DNA of 64,000 nt from Amoebidium appalachense (taxonomy: Eukaryota > Ichthyosporea): assembly GCA_963693365.1 (NCBI GenBank), contig CAVNZM010000011.1:3968001-4032000 (forward strand). The letters are read 5' to 3'. A program made the translations under genes and the position numbers. Positions 32,104 through 50,536 of the stretch are shown piece after piece; position 1 is the stretch's first letter, and each line of letters starts with the position of its first letter. A model generated the notes under the pieces. That model was not told the DNA's origin. It was given only the letters and a program-made list of their open reading frames with translations, and did not search any database.

Positions 32104-32812
32104 ACATTATGTTGTACTTTGTGCTTCTGGTAAAAACATCGGCGGGGGTTACAATCACTCCGTACAGTTTGGGAATGCGCACCGCATTAGCGGTCCCAGG
32201 GATGACCGCCGCATCCGCAATGCGCAGTTTGTATACAACCCGCGGGATGTTATACAGAAGAAGGTCGGCATCCTCAGTGACAACAGTGTGTGCCAAACCG
32301 GTACGTGCCATATAGGCAAGCTGGGGGTCTGCTTCGTATGGAGCTACTGTGTAATCGACATTCTCATCTTTCAGTCTAAGGATGATTGCATGTAAAACTC
32401 TGTTATCTAACTCTGCAGCGCTTCTCCATTTGTTTTTAGTTACCTCCTCCTGTTTCTCTCTTTTTGTGGCTATTTCTTGGCGGGCTTTGACCACCTTTTC
32501 TGCACGGTCGTTATCAACTAGTTTTCCCTCTTTCAATCTGCGCCCATCAAACACATAGTGTGGCTGGACCCCTGCTAGCCTATACGTATTAACTTTGGAC
32601 ATAAAGTGATTTGCAATAGCTGCATATGTGTCGTCTGTGACTTTTTTGTCATCTATTTGCTGTTTGGCTACTGTGTCAGCGAAAACTGAAAAGGACTTGT
32701 GGACCTGCACCATCCCGTCAAAAGCAACTACCCCACGTTGCAACTCTGCAGTAACATCTGTGGCTTTTTCGGCACTAATGCCGAGTGCTGGGAGCAAGCC
32801 CTGCACACCCAT
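32012..32812 (-). CDS. XPG/FEN1/EXO1-type nuclease, C-terminally disrupted
   Basis: From ATG 32812 the protein opens MGVQGLLPAL, with the Gly2 used in this family. It carries VAFDGMVQVHKS and HYVFDGRRLK (N-region metal ligands), a basic coiled segment, then APYEADPQLAYM and VTEDADLLLYNI (I-region acidic cluster), all in family order. Reading then enters GT repeats and poly-C at 32047-32105, so the helix-2-turn-helix and the GCDY region are missing; a GTGTGT donor or a broken frame are both possible. These enzymes cut flaps and 5' ends of DNA. Its place inside the terminal repeats suggests a role in the transposon's own cycle. XPG domains are known in Academ transposons but, to my knowledge, not in this type. 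Confidence 0.78.
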
Positions 32813-32995
32813 GGTAAAAGTGCATGTATTCAAAGTAGTTTCTTTTCATGAAAAAAATTCTTTCGGGTTGTGCGCCCTCTGCGTTAACGTGCGAACACAA
32901 AAATCGTTGTACGGCGTGGGTGCGTAGCAACGCGTTACGTAATCAGGGGGAAAAAAGGCGGCGCCAGAAAGAAATCGGGGACCACTCAAAATCGC

Positions 32996-33012
32996 CGATC
33001 CCGTATCCCTTA
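32996..33012 (-). repeat. Right terminal inverted repeat
   Basis: Complement of TAAGGGATACGGGATCG, followed by AT and then ATAAGC. Confidence 0.85.
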
Positions 33013-33014
33013 AT

Positions 33015-35006
33015 ATAAGCAGAGATCACACCAAATACAGTTACTTCAGTTTCGGTAGAGTTTCTGTGTGTACCACATTATTCTGGCATTCGCGAATGTC
33101 AGTCGGTACCGAATGTTGTAGTGGCCTGCAGCTACCAGAAAGCGGTGAGAACAAAGCGTGATCAGTAACTAATCATAATCATAATATAGATGTTTTTAAG
33201 GTTTTAAGGTAGCTGGAATCATGGAATTGCGGCGATCGGTCTCTGGGCCAAACTCAGAAGAAAAAAAAGAAAAAAAAAAAAAAAGAAAAACAGGGTTACA
33301 TCGAACCTTCAAAGGTAGCAACAATTATCCGCTAGAGACATAATTCTCGGATTATAATTATCTAAATAGTGTTTTCTTGAAACGATCAGTACGGAAAAAT
33401 TATAACTCAGTTGGTTCGGCGTCAGCGACCCAAAAACCAACTGCACGGTTGCACCAAATTCGGTACGTTTTCACACAGTACATTTAATGGTGGAGATTGC
33501 GTATTATAAAAACTTTTTACTCGATTGAGCTATAAAAATTCTGTACTGCAGTTTTTAAGTTCATACCATATAATTCTCAATTCCATGTTCAAACATGCTC
33601 TAGCGTAATATCAGGCTACCTTGTAGTCTTTGATATTATCGCTTATAGGTCACGCGCGGGTTCTACAAAACATTTGTGTTACATTTTTGCCCTCCTCTAC
33701 GGCTGCGGCCCGTGCGCGCGTGAGTGAGCCTCAGAGAGTCAGGTTGTCAGGTGAGCCACATTTTGACATTCCTGACGCTGTTGGGAATCTTGTATCCAAC
33801 CCCAATAAAGTCTTTCTCAGCTATTATATTTTTGGGGAGGATATTGAGAGCAAAAAGAAAAAAAAAACTCAAGAATTATTTGAAAAGAGGGAACATACTA
33901 TACAGAAAAAATCCATGTCTTGTAATTTTTCATGTGATGAGCCACATGTGATTCCCCCCAGAGTTTCGATTGTGGGGCGTATCGTAACAACCAGCCGTCC
34001 GGGACATTTTTTGTAACGGGACAATAGTTGCACGATTTATCATTAGAATTTCAATCCCTAACGATTCCAAATACCTATTTCCACATATATATTAATCTAG
34101 CTAACAGTTAATACTATACGTAGAGTTATATATTTGTAACGGAACTTTCTATGGCAAAAGTTTCCTAATCTCGAAATTCAGAAATTTCTAATACACATCG
34201 GCAGCACGAGTGGCTGGTCACTGGGCAGGCAAATATAACCGTTTTTGGGAGACTGATGACGCAAGCTCTTAGCCAATCATATTGTAGATGTTTTTTGAGC
34301 CTCGATTCAAAGCGGCACAACGCTGCTTTTCTCGTATATCCCTTCTAACCTTTTTTGGTTATTCGCTATTACTGCGCGCAATGCTATTGGTCAGTTGGTG
34401 ATACGTTTAGGCCAATCAGAGCATGGCAGCGACGACAAAATCCATGGTTTTGTAGGCAGTACCTCAGTGATACGGTGTTCCCGCATACCACGGTGCGGAA
34501 TGCGGTTCCCATGGGGGTAGACCCGGCGGGACGGACCAGGTCACAGGTCCCGGTCCGAGTCACAGTTCCCGGACCCGAACATTAGTTCCCGGCCCGGCCC
34601 AAATGAAAGAGTGGTTCCCGCCGGGTTCCCACTGCACCACACCCCCCCCCCCCCCCCCCCCCCCCCCAGCCGCGCCGCCGGAATGTGTAAATATATCCGG
34701 TACATATCCCATGCGATTCTGCAGTCATTTTTTATATCGGCGTAGCGCAAGGGGGAAAAGGGGGGACTCGAAGAATGAAATGAAGGTGAAGGAGCTCCCG
34801 GGGGGAGGGGGGGGGGGGGGGAAGGGGGAGGGGGTGGACGGCCCGAGGAGGGACCGGGGAGGGGGGGGGGGGGGGGGGGATGGCCGCCCCAAATGGCGTG
34901 TAGATATATCCGGGACTTATCCGACATATCCAGGAATTATATCTAGGGTACCGCCACTCGCGAGGATCCGGAACTCAAGTGAAATGAGGGTGAAGGGATC
35001 CCCCCG

Positions 35007-35054
<48 letters not shown>

Positions 35055-35762
35055 TGTATGAGCCTGTATATATACATATCTCAATCGATCGACCCTGCGT
35101 ACCGGTACAATTGTATCACGTTTTCTGTTCCAACAAAAAAAGGGAATCTATGCCTGGTGATCTGATGTTGCGTGTATAGTTGACAAATGCAAACAGCCAA
35201 CAGAGGGAACACCCTGAGAAGTATGGGCATGCAACTTGTCGGCCAGTCCCAGCAGCGCAGCGTCCATGGGCACCAGGGACACAGAATAATAATATCCAAA
35301 TATCCCAAGAAAGCATTTATCACCTTTATCCACAGCCGCTGCGATTGGTTCATACCGCACCCAAGCTTTTTTGATAAAGGGGATAAAGGGGGGGGGGGGG
35401 GGGGGGGGGGGGAGTGGTTTCCTGTTCTTTTTTATGGTAAAGATGGTAATGGAGCTACTCTGCCATGCTGTCTGCACAGATACGGAATGAAGTAGGCATG
35501 AAGTAGACGTATAGTTCATGACAAAACGTCAGCCCGCTGGCAGATCGGATTTATACAAATTGAGCACCGTTACAGTATGCAATAAACTCCACAAAACTGG
35601 GGAACACAGATCAAGGGGCCTCAGTTTTCGGCACATGCATCTGCACACTGTCCATAGTTGCTTTCTTGGCAGCTTTGTTAAGCAAAAATGGATGTGTGCA
35701 TGTGTGTGTGTGTGTGTGCATGTGTGCACGTGTGTGTGTGTGTGTGCATGTGTGCATGTGTG

Positions 35763-35799
<37 letters not shown>

Positions 35800-36142
35800 A
35801 TGTGTGTGCGTGTGTGTGTGTGTGTGTTGTGTGTGTGTGTGTGCATGTGTCTTAGACACAGTGGTTGCGAAGGTATAATATAATAATTGGGCAGAGCCCT
35901 TTATTTCCACGTTTTTTCTTTTTTTACAAAGAAAACCAGCCGTAAAAATAAACTTCTATTTTTTTTACGAAAAGATCCAAGAAAAAAAGAGTACACTGTG
36001 GGCCGGGTGGCTCTGCAACAACCACTTGGTAGACGTCGTCAAACTTGCATTTGAAGGGGGGTTCAATAAACTTTCATTCATAGTGCCATGATCTCATTCG
36101 TGCACGGGAACTTTAAAAGGAATTCGGGGGTTTTATTGCCAA
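33015..36142. other. Unassigned region with homopolymers and GT repeats
   Basis: No gene was recognised. There are short open frames without motifs at 33630-34016, and a minus frame at 35148-35380 with non-repetitive composition (PMDAALLGLADKLHAH) that could be a lone exon, which I cannot support. Long C and G tracts lie at 34640-34668, 34803-34880 and 35009-35053. CCAAT-type boxes cluster at 34262-34415. A (GT)n/(GTGCAT)n tract spans 35696-35847. Near-repeats of ATATCCGG around 34690 and 34905 flank G tracts. Confidence 0.4.
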
Positions 36143-36198
36143 CACATTGAATTTCAGCGGATCCGTGGCTCACATTGAATTTCAGCGGATCCGTGGCT
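36143..36198. repeat. Perfect 28-bp tandem duplication at a gene's 3' end
   Basis: CACATTGAATTTCAGCGG plus ATCCGTGGCT occurs twice in immediate succession (36143-36170 and 36171-36198). The second copy contains the stop codon of the minus-strand gene. Confidence 0.95.
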
Positions 36199-37093
36199 CA
36201 CAGTCGCCGGCAGTACAAATTGCAAGCGTGTTTCGTTTGTGTGTGTGCGCAATGTCTTGCACGTTTATTCCCTCCCCCTCGCTATCAACCACCTCCATCA
36301 GACCATCTAGATCAAACACCTGGACCTTGCGTGCCATGAGCTTGGTGCGCACGTTGTTGTTCTTCTTGTTGTAGATGATGCTGGTGGCTGCCACAGACAC
36401 CCATGCGGTGACCTCGCGGCACTTGGCACGCTGGGAGTTCATAAACTCCATAAACTCATCCACAGATGCAGCGTTGTTGCCCAGCTTGAAGAGGCAGGCG
36501 TTGCGGCCGAGGGGGTTGGGGAGCTCCGCGGTCACGTTGAAGTACGTGTCGCCCAGGGCCCCTGCCATATCCTCCTTGCTGACGGGATCGGCCCCCAGCA
36601 CCTCGTACAGGTTGGGGTTGTGCTTGCTCCACAGGCTGCTGCTGGTCTTGACGGCGACGGTGTCCAGGTCCACCCCCTTGAGCATCTCGTGGTCTTGGTG
36701 CTGCCACAGCACGTCCTTGGCCATGCTGCACACGTAGGGCCACAGGTCGGTGGCGTAGGCAACCTCAAAGGGCTCGGGGTGGCGCTGGGACTTGATCTTG
36801 ATGGTGGTCTTGCCGTAGGCAGGCAGGTGGGTGCCCAGTTCAATCAACATCTGCCCGTTGATGTTGATGTTGGGCAGGTTGTACAGCTGCACCACCAGCA
36901 CGTCGTTCATGACCCAGGGCGCACCCATGGTGGCCTTGCCCACGCCGTTGAGGAACACATCCCTGTACAGTACCACCTTGCCCCCCTCAATGCTGCTGGT
37001 GCTGTTTTCTTTGCCACTGCTTGCCGCGGCGGTGCTGCTCCTTTTGATGGTGGACAGACCAGTCTTTTGACGCAGCAGGGTTGGCTTGACCAT
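36182..37093 (-). CDS. Unrecognised 303-residue protein, GC-rich single-exon gene
   Basis: I do not recognise the family. The ATG at 37093 opens MVKPTLLRQKTGLSTIKRSS; the N-terminal ~40 residues are basic and Ser/Thr-rich, then follows a well-mixed, globular-looking sequence (LYRDVFLNGVGKATMGAPW, LWPYVCSMAKDVLWQHQD, NLYEVLGADPVSKEDM, VTAWVSVAATSIIY). There is no signal peptide, clear membrane helix or simple repeat. Third-position GC is very high, unlike the AT-rich surroundings, and the frame is the only clean one, so it is very probably coding. The frame stays open upstream to 37252, but that part is Arg/His/Pro-rich and probably 5' leader. Four inverted CCAAT boxes lie 170-295 bp upstream. 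It could be a host gene or the cargo of an unrecognised element. Confidence 0.7.
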   Translation of the reverse strand: MVKPTLLRQKTGLSTIKRSSTAAASSGKENSTSSIEGGKVVLYRDVFLNGVGKATMGAPWVMNDVLVVQLYNLPNININGQMLIELGTHLPAYGKTTIKIKSQRHPEPFEVAYATDLWPYVCSMAKDVLWQHQDHEMLKGVDLDTVAVKTSSSLWSKHNPNLYEVLGADPVSKEDMAGALGDTYFNVTAELPNPLGRNACLFKLGNNAASVDEFMEFMNSQRAKCREVTAWVSVAATSIIYNKKNNNVRTKLMARKVQVFDLDGLMEVVDSEGEGINVQDIAHTHKRNTLAICTAGDCEPRIR

Positions 37094-37269
37094 TTTGCAG
37101 TTGCTTGGGGGGTGTGGTGAACGTAACTGTGGTGTGCACCTCGACAGTGTATGTATGGCTCGTGGTTGGTTGGTGTGATGTTGCTGCCGGCGGCTGTTTA
37201 TGTATGCAGGGTGCTCAGGGCTGGTGCGCTTCCGGCCAATTGTACACAACAAGTCTTTTTCGCGGTCCT

Positions 37270-37386
37270 ATTGGTCAGTTTCGGGATGGAATGTACAGAT
37301 TTCGGTTTACGCGTTCTGATTGGTCCGTTTTCCGGCAAATTTGCTTTTTCGCCTCCTAATTCCCATTGGGTGGCTATTCCCATTGG
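37270..37386 (-). promoter_or_regulatory. Cluster of four CCAAT boxes upstream of the 36182-37093 gene
   Basis: On the minus strand CCAAT occurs at 37274-37270, 37323-37319, 37369-37365 and 37386-37382, spaced 49, 46 and 17 bases. All four share the orientation of the gene. In opisthokonts such boxes bind NF-Y/HAP; the role here is inferred. Confidence 0.5.
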
Positions 37387-37671
37387 CCAGTTTTCGCCGG
37401 AATTTATTCTCGCATTCCTTCGATCCGCAGCACCTGTGCGTGTGCGCACCACATGTACGCGTACACGTACGCGTACACGTGTTCCGCCCTCTCTCTCTTT
37501 AATTATTTAATTAAAACCACGTGCGCTGCACGTGTTTTGCACACACACACAGTGTGTGCACGTGCTCCTGTACATATATCCACCCATATCTCATATCCCA
37601 TATCGCGATATACACAGATATCACACATCTCATATCCACCTATGCCATATCTTTGGGGGCTGCGGGACCGT

Positions 37672-37707
37672 GTGGATGTGACGTCACACCTGTGACGTCA
37701 CATCCAC
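37672..37707. promoter_or_regulatory. 36-bp perfect palindrome with two CRE-like sites
   Basis: Arms GTGGATGTGACGTCACA (37672-37688) and its exact complement (37691-37707) are separated by CC. Each arm holds TGACGTCA, the cAMP-response/ATF site. It lies about 580 bp upstream of the minus-strand gene's ATG. Confidence 0.6.
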
Positions 37708-38099
37708 GGGGTGCCGCGCCCCCATATGTAGTATGTGTGCGGAATTTGTGTGTGACCAAGGTAGCTAGGCTAAGCCTTAGGGCAGGGAAGAGGGAGGGGG
37801 GGGGGGGGGGGGGGGGGGGGAAACCGGGGACGCTCGGACTGTGCCAGTGTCCGACTAAGTCTTGCCAACCGTTGGCCAAATGTATCTTGCTACATCTCAT
37901 GATACTTGGACCTACCAGGATCGAAGTAAAATAAGCGCACTAATAGAACAAGTGCCGAGATCGGATGCCAGTGTCAGTGTGGAAGGCATATCTGTGTGTG
38001 TCGCGGTATGCCACGGTGTGTGTGTGTGTGTGCCGGGGGGGGGAGGGCCGGGGGGAGGAGGAGGGGGGGGGGGGGGGGGGGTCAGATACAGAGGGAGAG

Positions 38100-38100
<1 letters not shown>
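37708..38100. other. Spacer with poly-G tract
   Basis: Unique sequence with a poly-G tract at about 37796-37820; no gene seen. Confidence 0.5.
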
Positions 38101-39176
<1,076 letters not shown>

Positions 39177-40033
39177 TCGAAACAATTGACACGGCCTGCC
39201 GCGGAGGTGTGTGCACTTCAGATGACAGACAGTGCTGATATCGATGCTGAAGATGCTTCGTCGGACTCCGGACCTTCAAGATCGCAGGACTGACTGTCAC
39301 GTTGACTGCAGCTGTTACATAAGCCTCGAAAATCTACCGTACTTTCACCTGCCCACGGTAGGACGTGCCGCGGCTAAAAGTTATTACATATATGACATGA
39401 CAGTAGGATAGGCTAGTCAGTCAGCCTACGGTGTGGGTGTACCAATAGTGATCCCCGAGGGCCGACTCAGTTACTCTTCCGCCCCCAGAATATATGCACT
39501 TCAGAAGTTCGAAACAGTCAACACAGCCCCCCGTAACGTTGTGACCGGTACTTAGGGACTAAAACTGCCAAAAGGGGTTACGGCATGCAAAGCATGAATG
39601 AAAGGAGTGAGAATTCAGAAAGAAGGCCGTCACAGACCGTACCCCGCTGGAAGTAGGCCGGCCACCGGACCTTAGGCCGATGTCAGATGTTGCAAGGTTC
39701 TGGCACCTCGAGTCGCAGCCACGCGTGCGAGGCGATGTCCGGCTGTTGAAAGTGACTCAAATAACGGCAAAAATGCAGAATGTCAGCTAAAAAAAAGAAG
39801 CTTGATATAGTTTTTTCGCGACGACTGTCTGACTGTGGACTCGAAGTCCCGAGGCTGGCTGGCTGCCTCCATGCATGCATGGGTGATGAAGCTTCCGAAA
39901 CGCGGTGCCAAGTGTCCTAGTCCAGAAGGGATCGCGTGGTGCAAGTTGCAAGATATCTGGTTGACCATCATCGACTTCATGCTACTATTGTTGCCCGTGT
40001 CAAGAAAAACTCGGTTGTTAACTTTCCTTTTCT

Positions 40034-40067
<34 letters not shown>

Positions 40068-41458
40068 GCACGTGTGCTGCCACAAGTACGCTGAAACTGG
40101 GGCCGTGCGCACCCAAGTGTGGAGGCCCAAAATCACACACATACCACAGCTTGCTAAGTTTATCTCGGGAATGCAAGACAATAGCAATTTGGAGAACAAT
40201 TGGTTGAATATATCAAGTACCTGAAAGAACAAATCTGATTTATTTCAGACGCGACGTTTTCATTAGCTTGCGTGCCTGCATGATCGTACCGTAGATGATA
40301 GATCATAACGGTTACAACAGGGTGTGAAATTCGTTTTTGCTGGTGTCATTTTAGCACCTTTTCTTCTGCTTGGATGGCTCTAATAGAGCCACCAACGGCT
40401 TTTGGGAGGTATTTTTTTTTATTTTAATTTTTCTGTATTAGAGGCCCTGGTTGAATGATTGGTAGACATAACATGAAAAAATCAGGGACAATTTTCGGAG
40501 TCTCACGGACAATTCTCCCCCTAATCTCACAGCCTGGGCCACAATGCTGTACGTGAAAACTCCTCGCCCAAGAGAAAACTCGATGTAGGCCTATATTATT
40601 ATAGCATTAATAGGCATATCGATAAACGTCTGGATTTTTCTTATCATTATAATATCTTTTTATATAAACCCATGACTGTCCTGATGCGAGCAGGATTCTG
40701 GAAAAACACGTACAGGACAGTGCGTAGTCATTCGCCATAACAATAAAGATTAGCCCCATGTACAACATTCCTGTCATTTTTTTGACACAAGGCCAAAGGC
40801 TGCTGTGTTGCAAGTTTTGTGCGTGCGTCTTTGGCCGAGTGTTCCCGGACCCTCATAAACTCGTAGTATGAGGAGTCGTGTCACAAAGGACGCTCTGAGC
40901 CATGCCATGTGACGGAGTGACGGGCGCGAAACTACGTGGTGGACCGTGCATGTACAAGAGTTGGACTGTTGAGATTCGAGCTTTGAGTTATTGTAGTGTA
41001 CGTCCTTGCAGTCGCCGAGACAAGCCGGGCTGGGCTATGTCAATGATGATGATATTTGCTGCGGGTGAATGACAACATATTACCGTTAGTGACACCGTAA
41101 GGATCGTACCTTCCCTCACAAAAAAGTGCTATCCACTTGCTAGTATTCATAGCAGGTCATCTCGTTGACGGTGCCTGGCATACACACACGTATCATTGAA
41201 TATTTCCTAGGCATAGTTTCATGCAATTTGACCATCATCTTTGGAGTATTTCGAGTGACCGGACCTGTAGTAGCGCTTACATGGTGGCATCATTTACTGT
41301 GATTTTGTATACATTTCCACACATAGCTTGAGGCACGCACTTTTATAATCATTACTGTGTTTTCCCACACTGAGACCTACTAAAAATCTGAACCGTTGGC
41401 CACGGAATTGATCATTCTTGAAGTTCTATCCGGAGGCCTCTAAGTTGCAGCAGGAACA
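39177..41458. other. Intergenic region, no gene recognised
   Basis: Mostly unique, moderate-GC sequence with a poly-T tract at 40038-40063. Short open frames lack motifs. It probably includes the promoter of the secreted-protein gene starting at 41459, but no TATA or CCAAT element close to the ATG stood out. Confidence 0.5.
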
Positions 41459-47979
<6,521 letters not shown>

Positions 47980-48097
47980 TCACAGGCCACGCTGTTCTAT
48001 CATCTATAGAAGAAAACTCTGTGCCGCCCAATGCATTCGGTTGTGTGTGCACAAGCAACAATGTGGTGGGCCCCGGCACTACTAATGTTAGTACCGG

Positions 48098-48136
<39 letters not shown>

Positions 48137-48139
<3 letters not shown>

Positions 48140-49098
48140 GGCAAATTTTCAAATCGGTGTGTGCAAAACCGTTCTGCATTCTAAGTCACGGGGAGTTTCA
48201 ATACCGTACGCTTATAAGAATCGATGACCAGTTTTGCAGTGATTTTCGGGCCGTATGCGTATACGTAGTAACGTTTGTTTGTTTTTTTTGACCGTCAATA
48301 TTGCAATGATGACCGTTACCCTAGTAGATACGCGACTACGCGTGTCCTGCCAGGCAAACGCCGTACTGAGGCGGCAGAAGTTTCTAAATGTTAAATAGTA
48401 TTATAACAATGCAAAATTGACTAACCAAACTGTATTGTTAAAATATAAGTATTGGTATATGATGATGATTGAATACAGATCATGTAGCTGTTTGCAGGGA
48501 GGCAGCCGCCTTTGTTGATTCGCTGATGATTGGCGGATGTTGCTTTTTTCCCTCGGCAAAAGGCTACATTTAGATCCACCAATCCGCGTGTTAAACATTA
48601 AACCATAATTAGTCACTATAGGAAAGTATGCGCTCTTGCCATATTAGGCAGTTATAGTTGTATAGGCAAGGGCAAGGGCTATTGTAAATCGCACATGCAC
48701 AGACTTTAATATATTTTTTGATACTTCTATAATATAACTTGTTGTTTCAAATAAGGGTTTACATTGCGTTTGTTTTACTTACTTACTTGCAACATTATAA
48801 GCCCAACCGTTGGTCATATTTGACGAGAGGTGCACGCCATGCAACACACCGCATTCCAAAAGCGCATGTGCAAGCAAAAACGTTGTCCTATTGGGTAACA
48901 ATCATACATTAGATTCGGCCGTACAACAAACAGCATTTTGTGTTGCTTTTGGCCTGGGCCGCATAAAATGTGTATTTCCGGCTTCGCAAAGCCCATTTCC
49001 CCGCGACCACTCTCCTTTTCAAAGTGGAAACCTAAGAGAAGGGTTAACACAGGCACTTCGTAGTATTTACGTTTTTTTTGGCGGGGAAAAGAAGGGAA
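48137..49098. other. Upstream region of the MATE gene
   Basis: Unique AT-rich sequence. A CCTATTGGG motif (inverted CCAAT) lies at 48886 and a TTTTTTTT run at 49073. No other gene seen. Confidence 0.45.
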
Positions 49099-50505
49099 AT
49101 GACGGGCACCGACGAATATGCGCCGCGTTCGCGCAGCGGCTCCGTGGTTTCCACCAGCTACAAAGGAGTCACAGACCAGATGAGCGCGGAGGTCCCTCCC
49201 CAAGAAATTGGAGACGAAACGACGGGCCTTCTCACAAACAAAAATGAGGTGTCTTGGCGCCAGGAAATGTGGCAGACTTGGTGCCTGGCGTGGCCCATCA
49301 TAGGTACTTTTATGGTATGTGTTTTTGTGTGTTGTTTGCGGTTGAGGTTGTGCCATAAGTTGCTGCTACATTTCACTTTTTTTTGTTCTTGTTTTGCGAA
49401 GAGTTGGAAAGGGAAATGTGGATCTAGTTTAGTACAGTCTGTTAGCAAGGCGAGCCTTGTTTTCATTTTGTCTTTTAGCATTTTCTGTCATGCCATGCTA
49501 ACCTTTACAACATGTTAGAGTGCAACAAAAAGGTGTACAAGTTCGTGTAGTGAACAGTGGTACACAGTCGACTTGCACACAGTGCAATCCCACCTTGCTT
49601 TTGTCCTGTTTGGGGAAAACACTGCACACTGCCGCAGCCTTTTCCCAAACCATACTGTTATTGATCTCACGCGCGCCCAAGCTCTCTCTTTTCACCGTGG
49701 CATGTATATGAACACCTCACCCACATGGTTACGTACAAAGACGCTACATTAACGGCAGTTACGCACACACATGGCGGCAGAAATGTCGACCTGTAGAACA
49801 CGTACAAAATATGCTACACGTCCACAACATACTACATACGACATATACACACACCCACAAACATTCTTCAAAATCACCATGTTGTGCAACACACAAAGTT
49901 AACCCCACTTCACCCACTGCCATCCCACACAACCACACACCCGTCCCTCCCTCCCACCCTCCCGCCCTCCCCCCCCCCCCCCCCCCTCCCCCCAACAAAT
50001 GCACGTGCAGCTGCAAATGGGCCCTGGGATGATCAACGTGCTCTTCCTTGGTCGTCTGCCAATCAAGGAGGCTCTCGGTGCCGGCACCCTTGCTACCATG
50101 TACCTCAACATCACGGGTACGTGTGTGTGTGTGTGTGTGTGTCTGTGTGTGTGTGTGTCTGTGTGTGTGGCTAGGGGTCTGTTTGTCTCAACACGTCATG
50201 CACCCAATCTCTCTCTTTCCCCCCTCTCACTCTCTATCCCCCCCCCCCCCCTCCCCTCCCCCCCTCCCCCTCCCCCCCCCCCCCCCCCCCCTATCTCTCT
50301 CGCTCCTTCTCCCTCCCTCTTCCCCGTCTCAATCTCTCTCTGCGGGTGCAGCGTGCACGCGCGTGTGTGTATTAGGGTGAGATGGAGTGGGGTGTAATCA
50401 CATTAAGGAAACCACGAGGAATTGTCTCCAGAATTCCTCACCCACCCATCCATGCTATTCTTTCAGCCCCGTTCCCCTTTGAGTTTCCTCGCACATAGCA
50501 TGCCA

Positions 50506-50536
<31 letters not shown>

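Larger units (their letters stand above)
29303..33012. mobile_element. THAP-type DDE transposon with XPG nuclease gene (ISL2EU/Harbinger-like)
   Basis: The ends are exact inverted copies: TAAGGGATACGGGATCG at 29303-29319 and its complement at 32996-33012. A second shared block, CTTTCTGGCGCCGC, lies just inside each end (about 29334 and 32958). AT dinucleotides flank both ends (29301-29302, 33013-33014), consistent with a 2-bp target duplication as reported for ISL2EU-type elements. Inside are a plus-strand transposase and a minus-strand nuclease that converge on a repeat-rich middle (31490-32100). The insertion lies only 230 bp upstream of the SDR start codon. Confidence 0.82.

Noticed and set aside
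35148-35519. Minus-strand 123-codon frame with mixed composition
   Set aside because: Part of it looks protein-like, but no family, splice signals or neighbouring exons support it.
36375-37120. Plus-strand frames of 120-166 codons opposite the 36182-37093 gene
   Set aside because: High GC removes stops on both strands; the minus frame is longer, has a better amino-acid mix and has an ATG with upstream CCAAT boxes. A coding role for the plus strand cannot be fully excluded.
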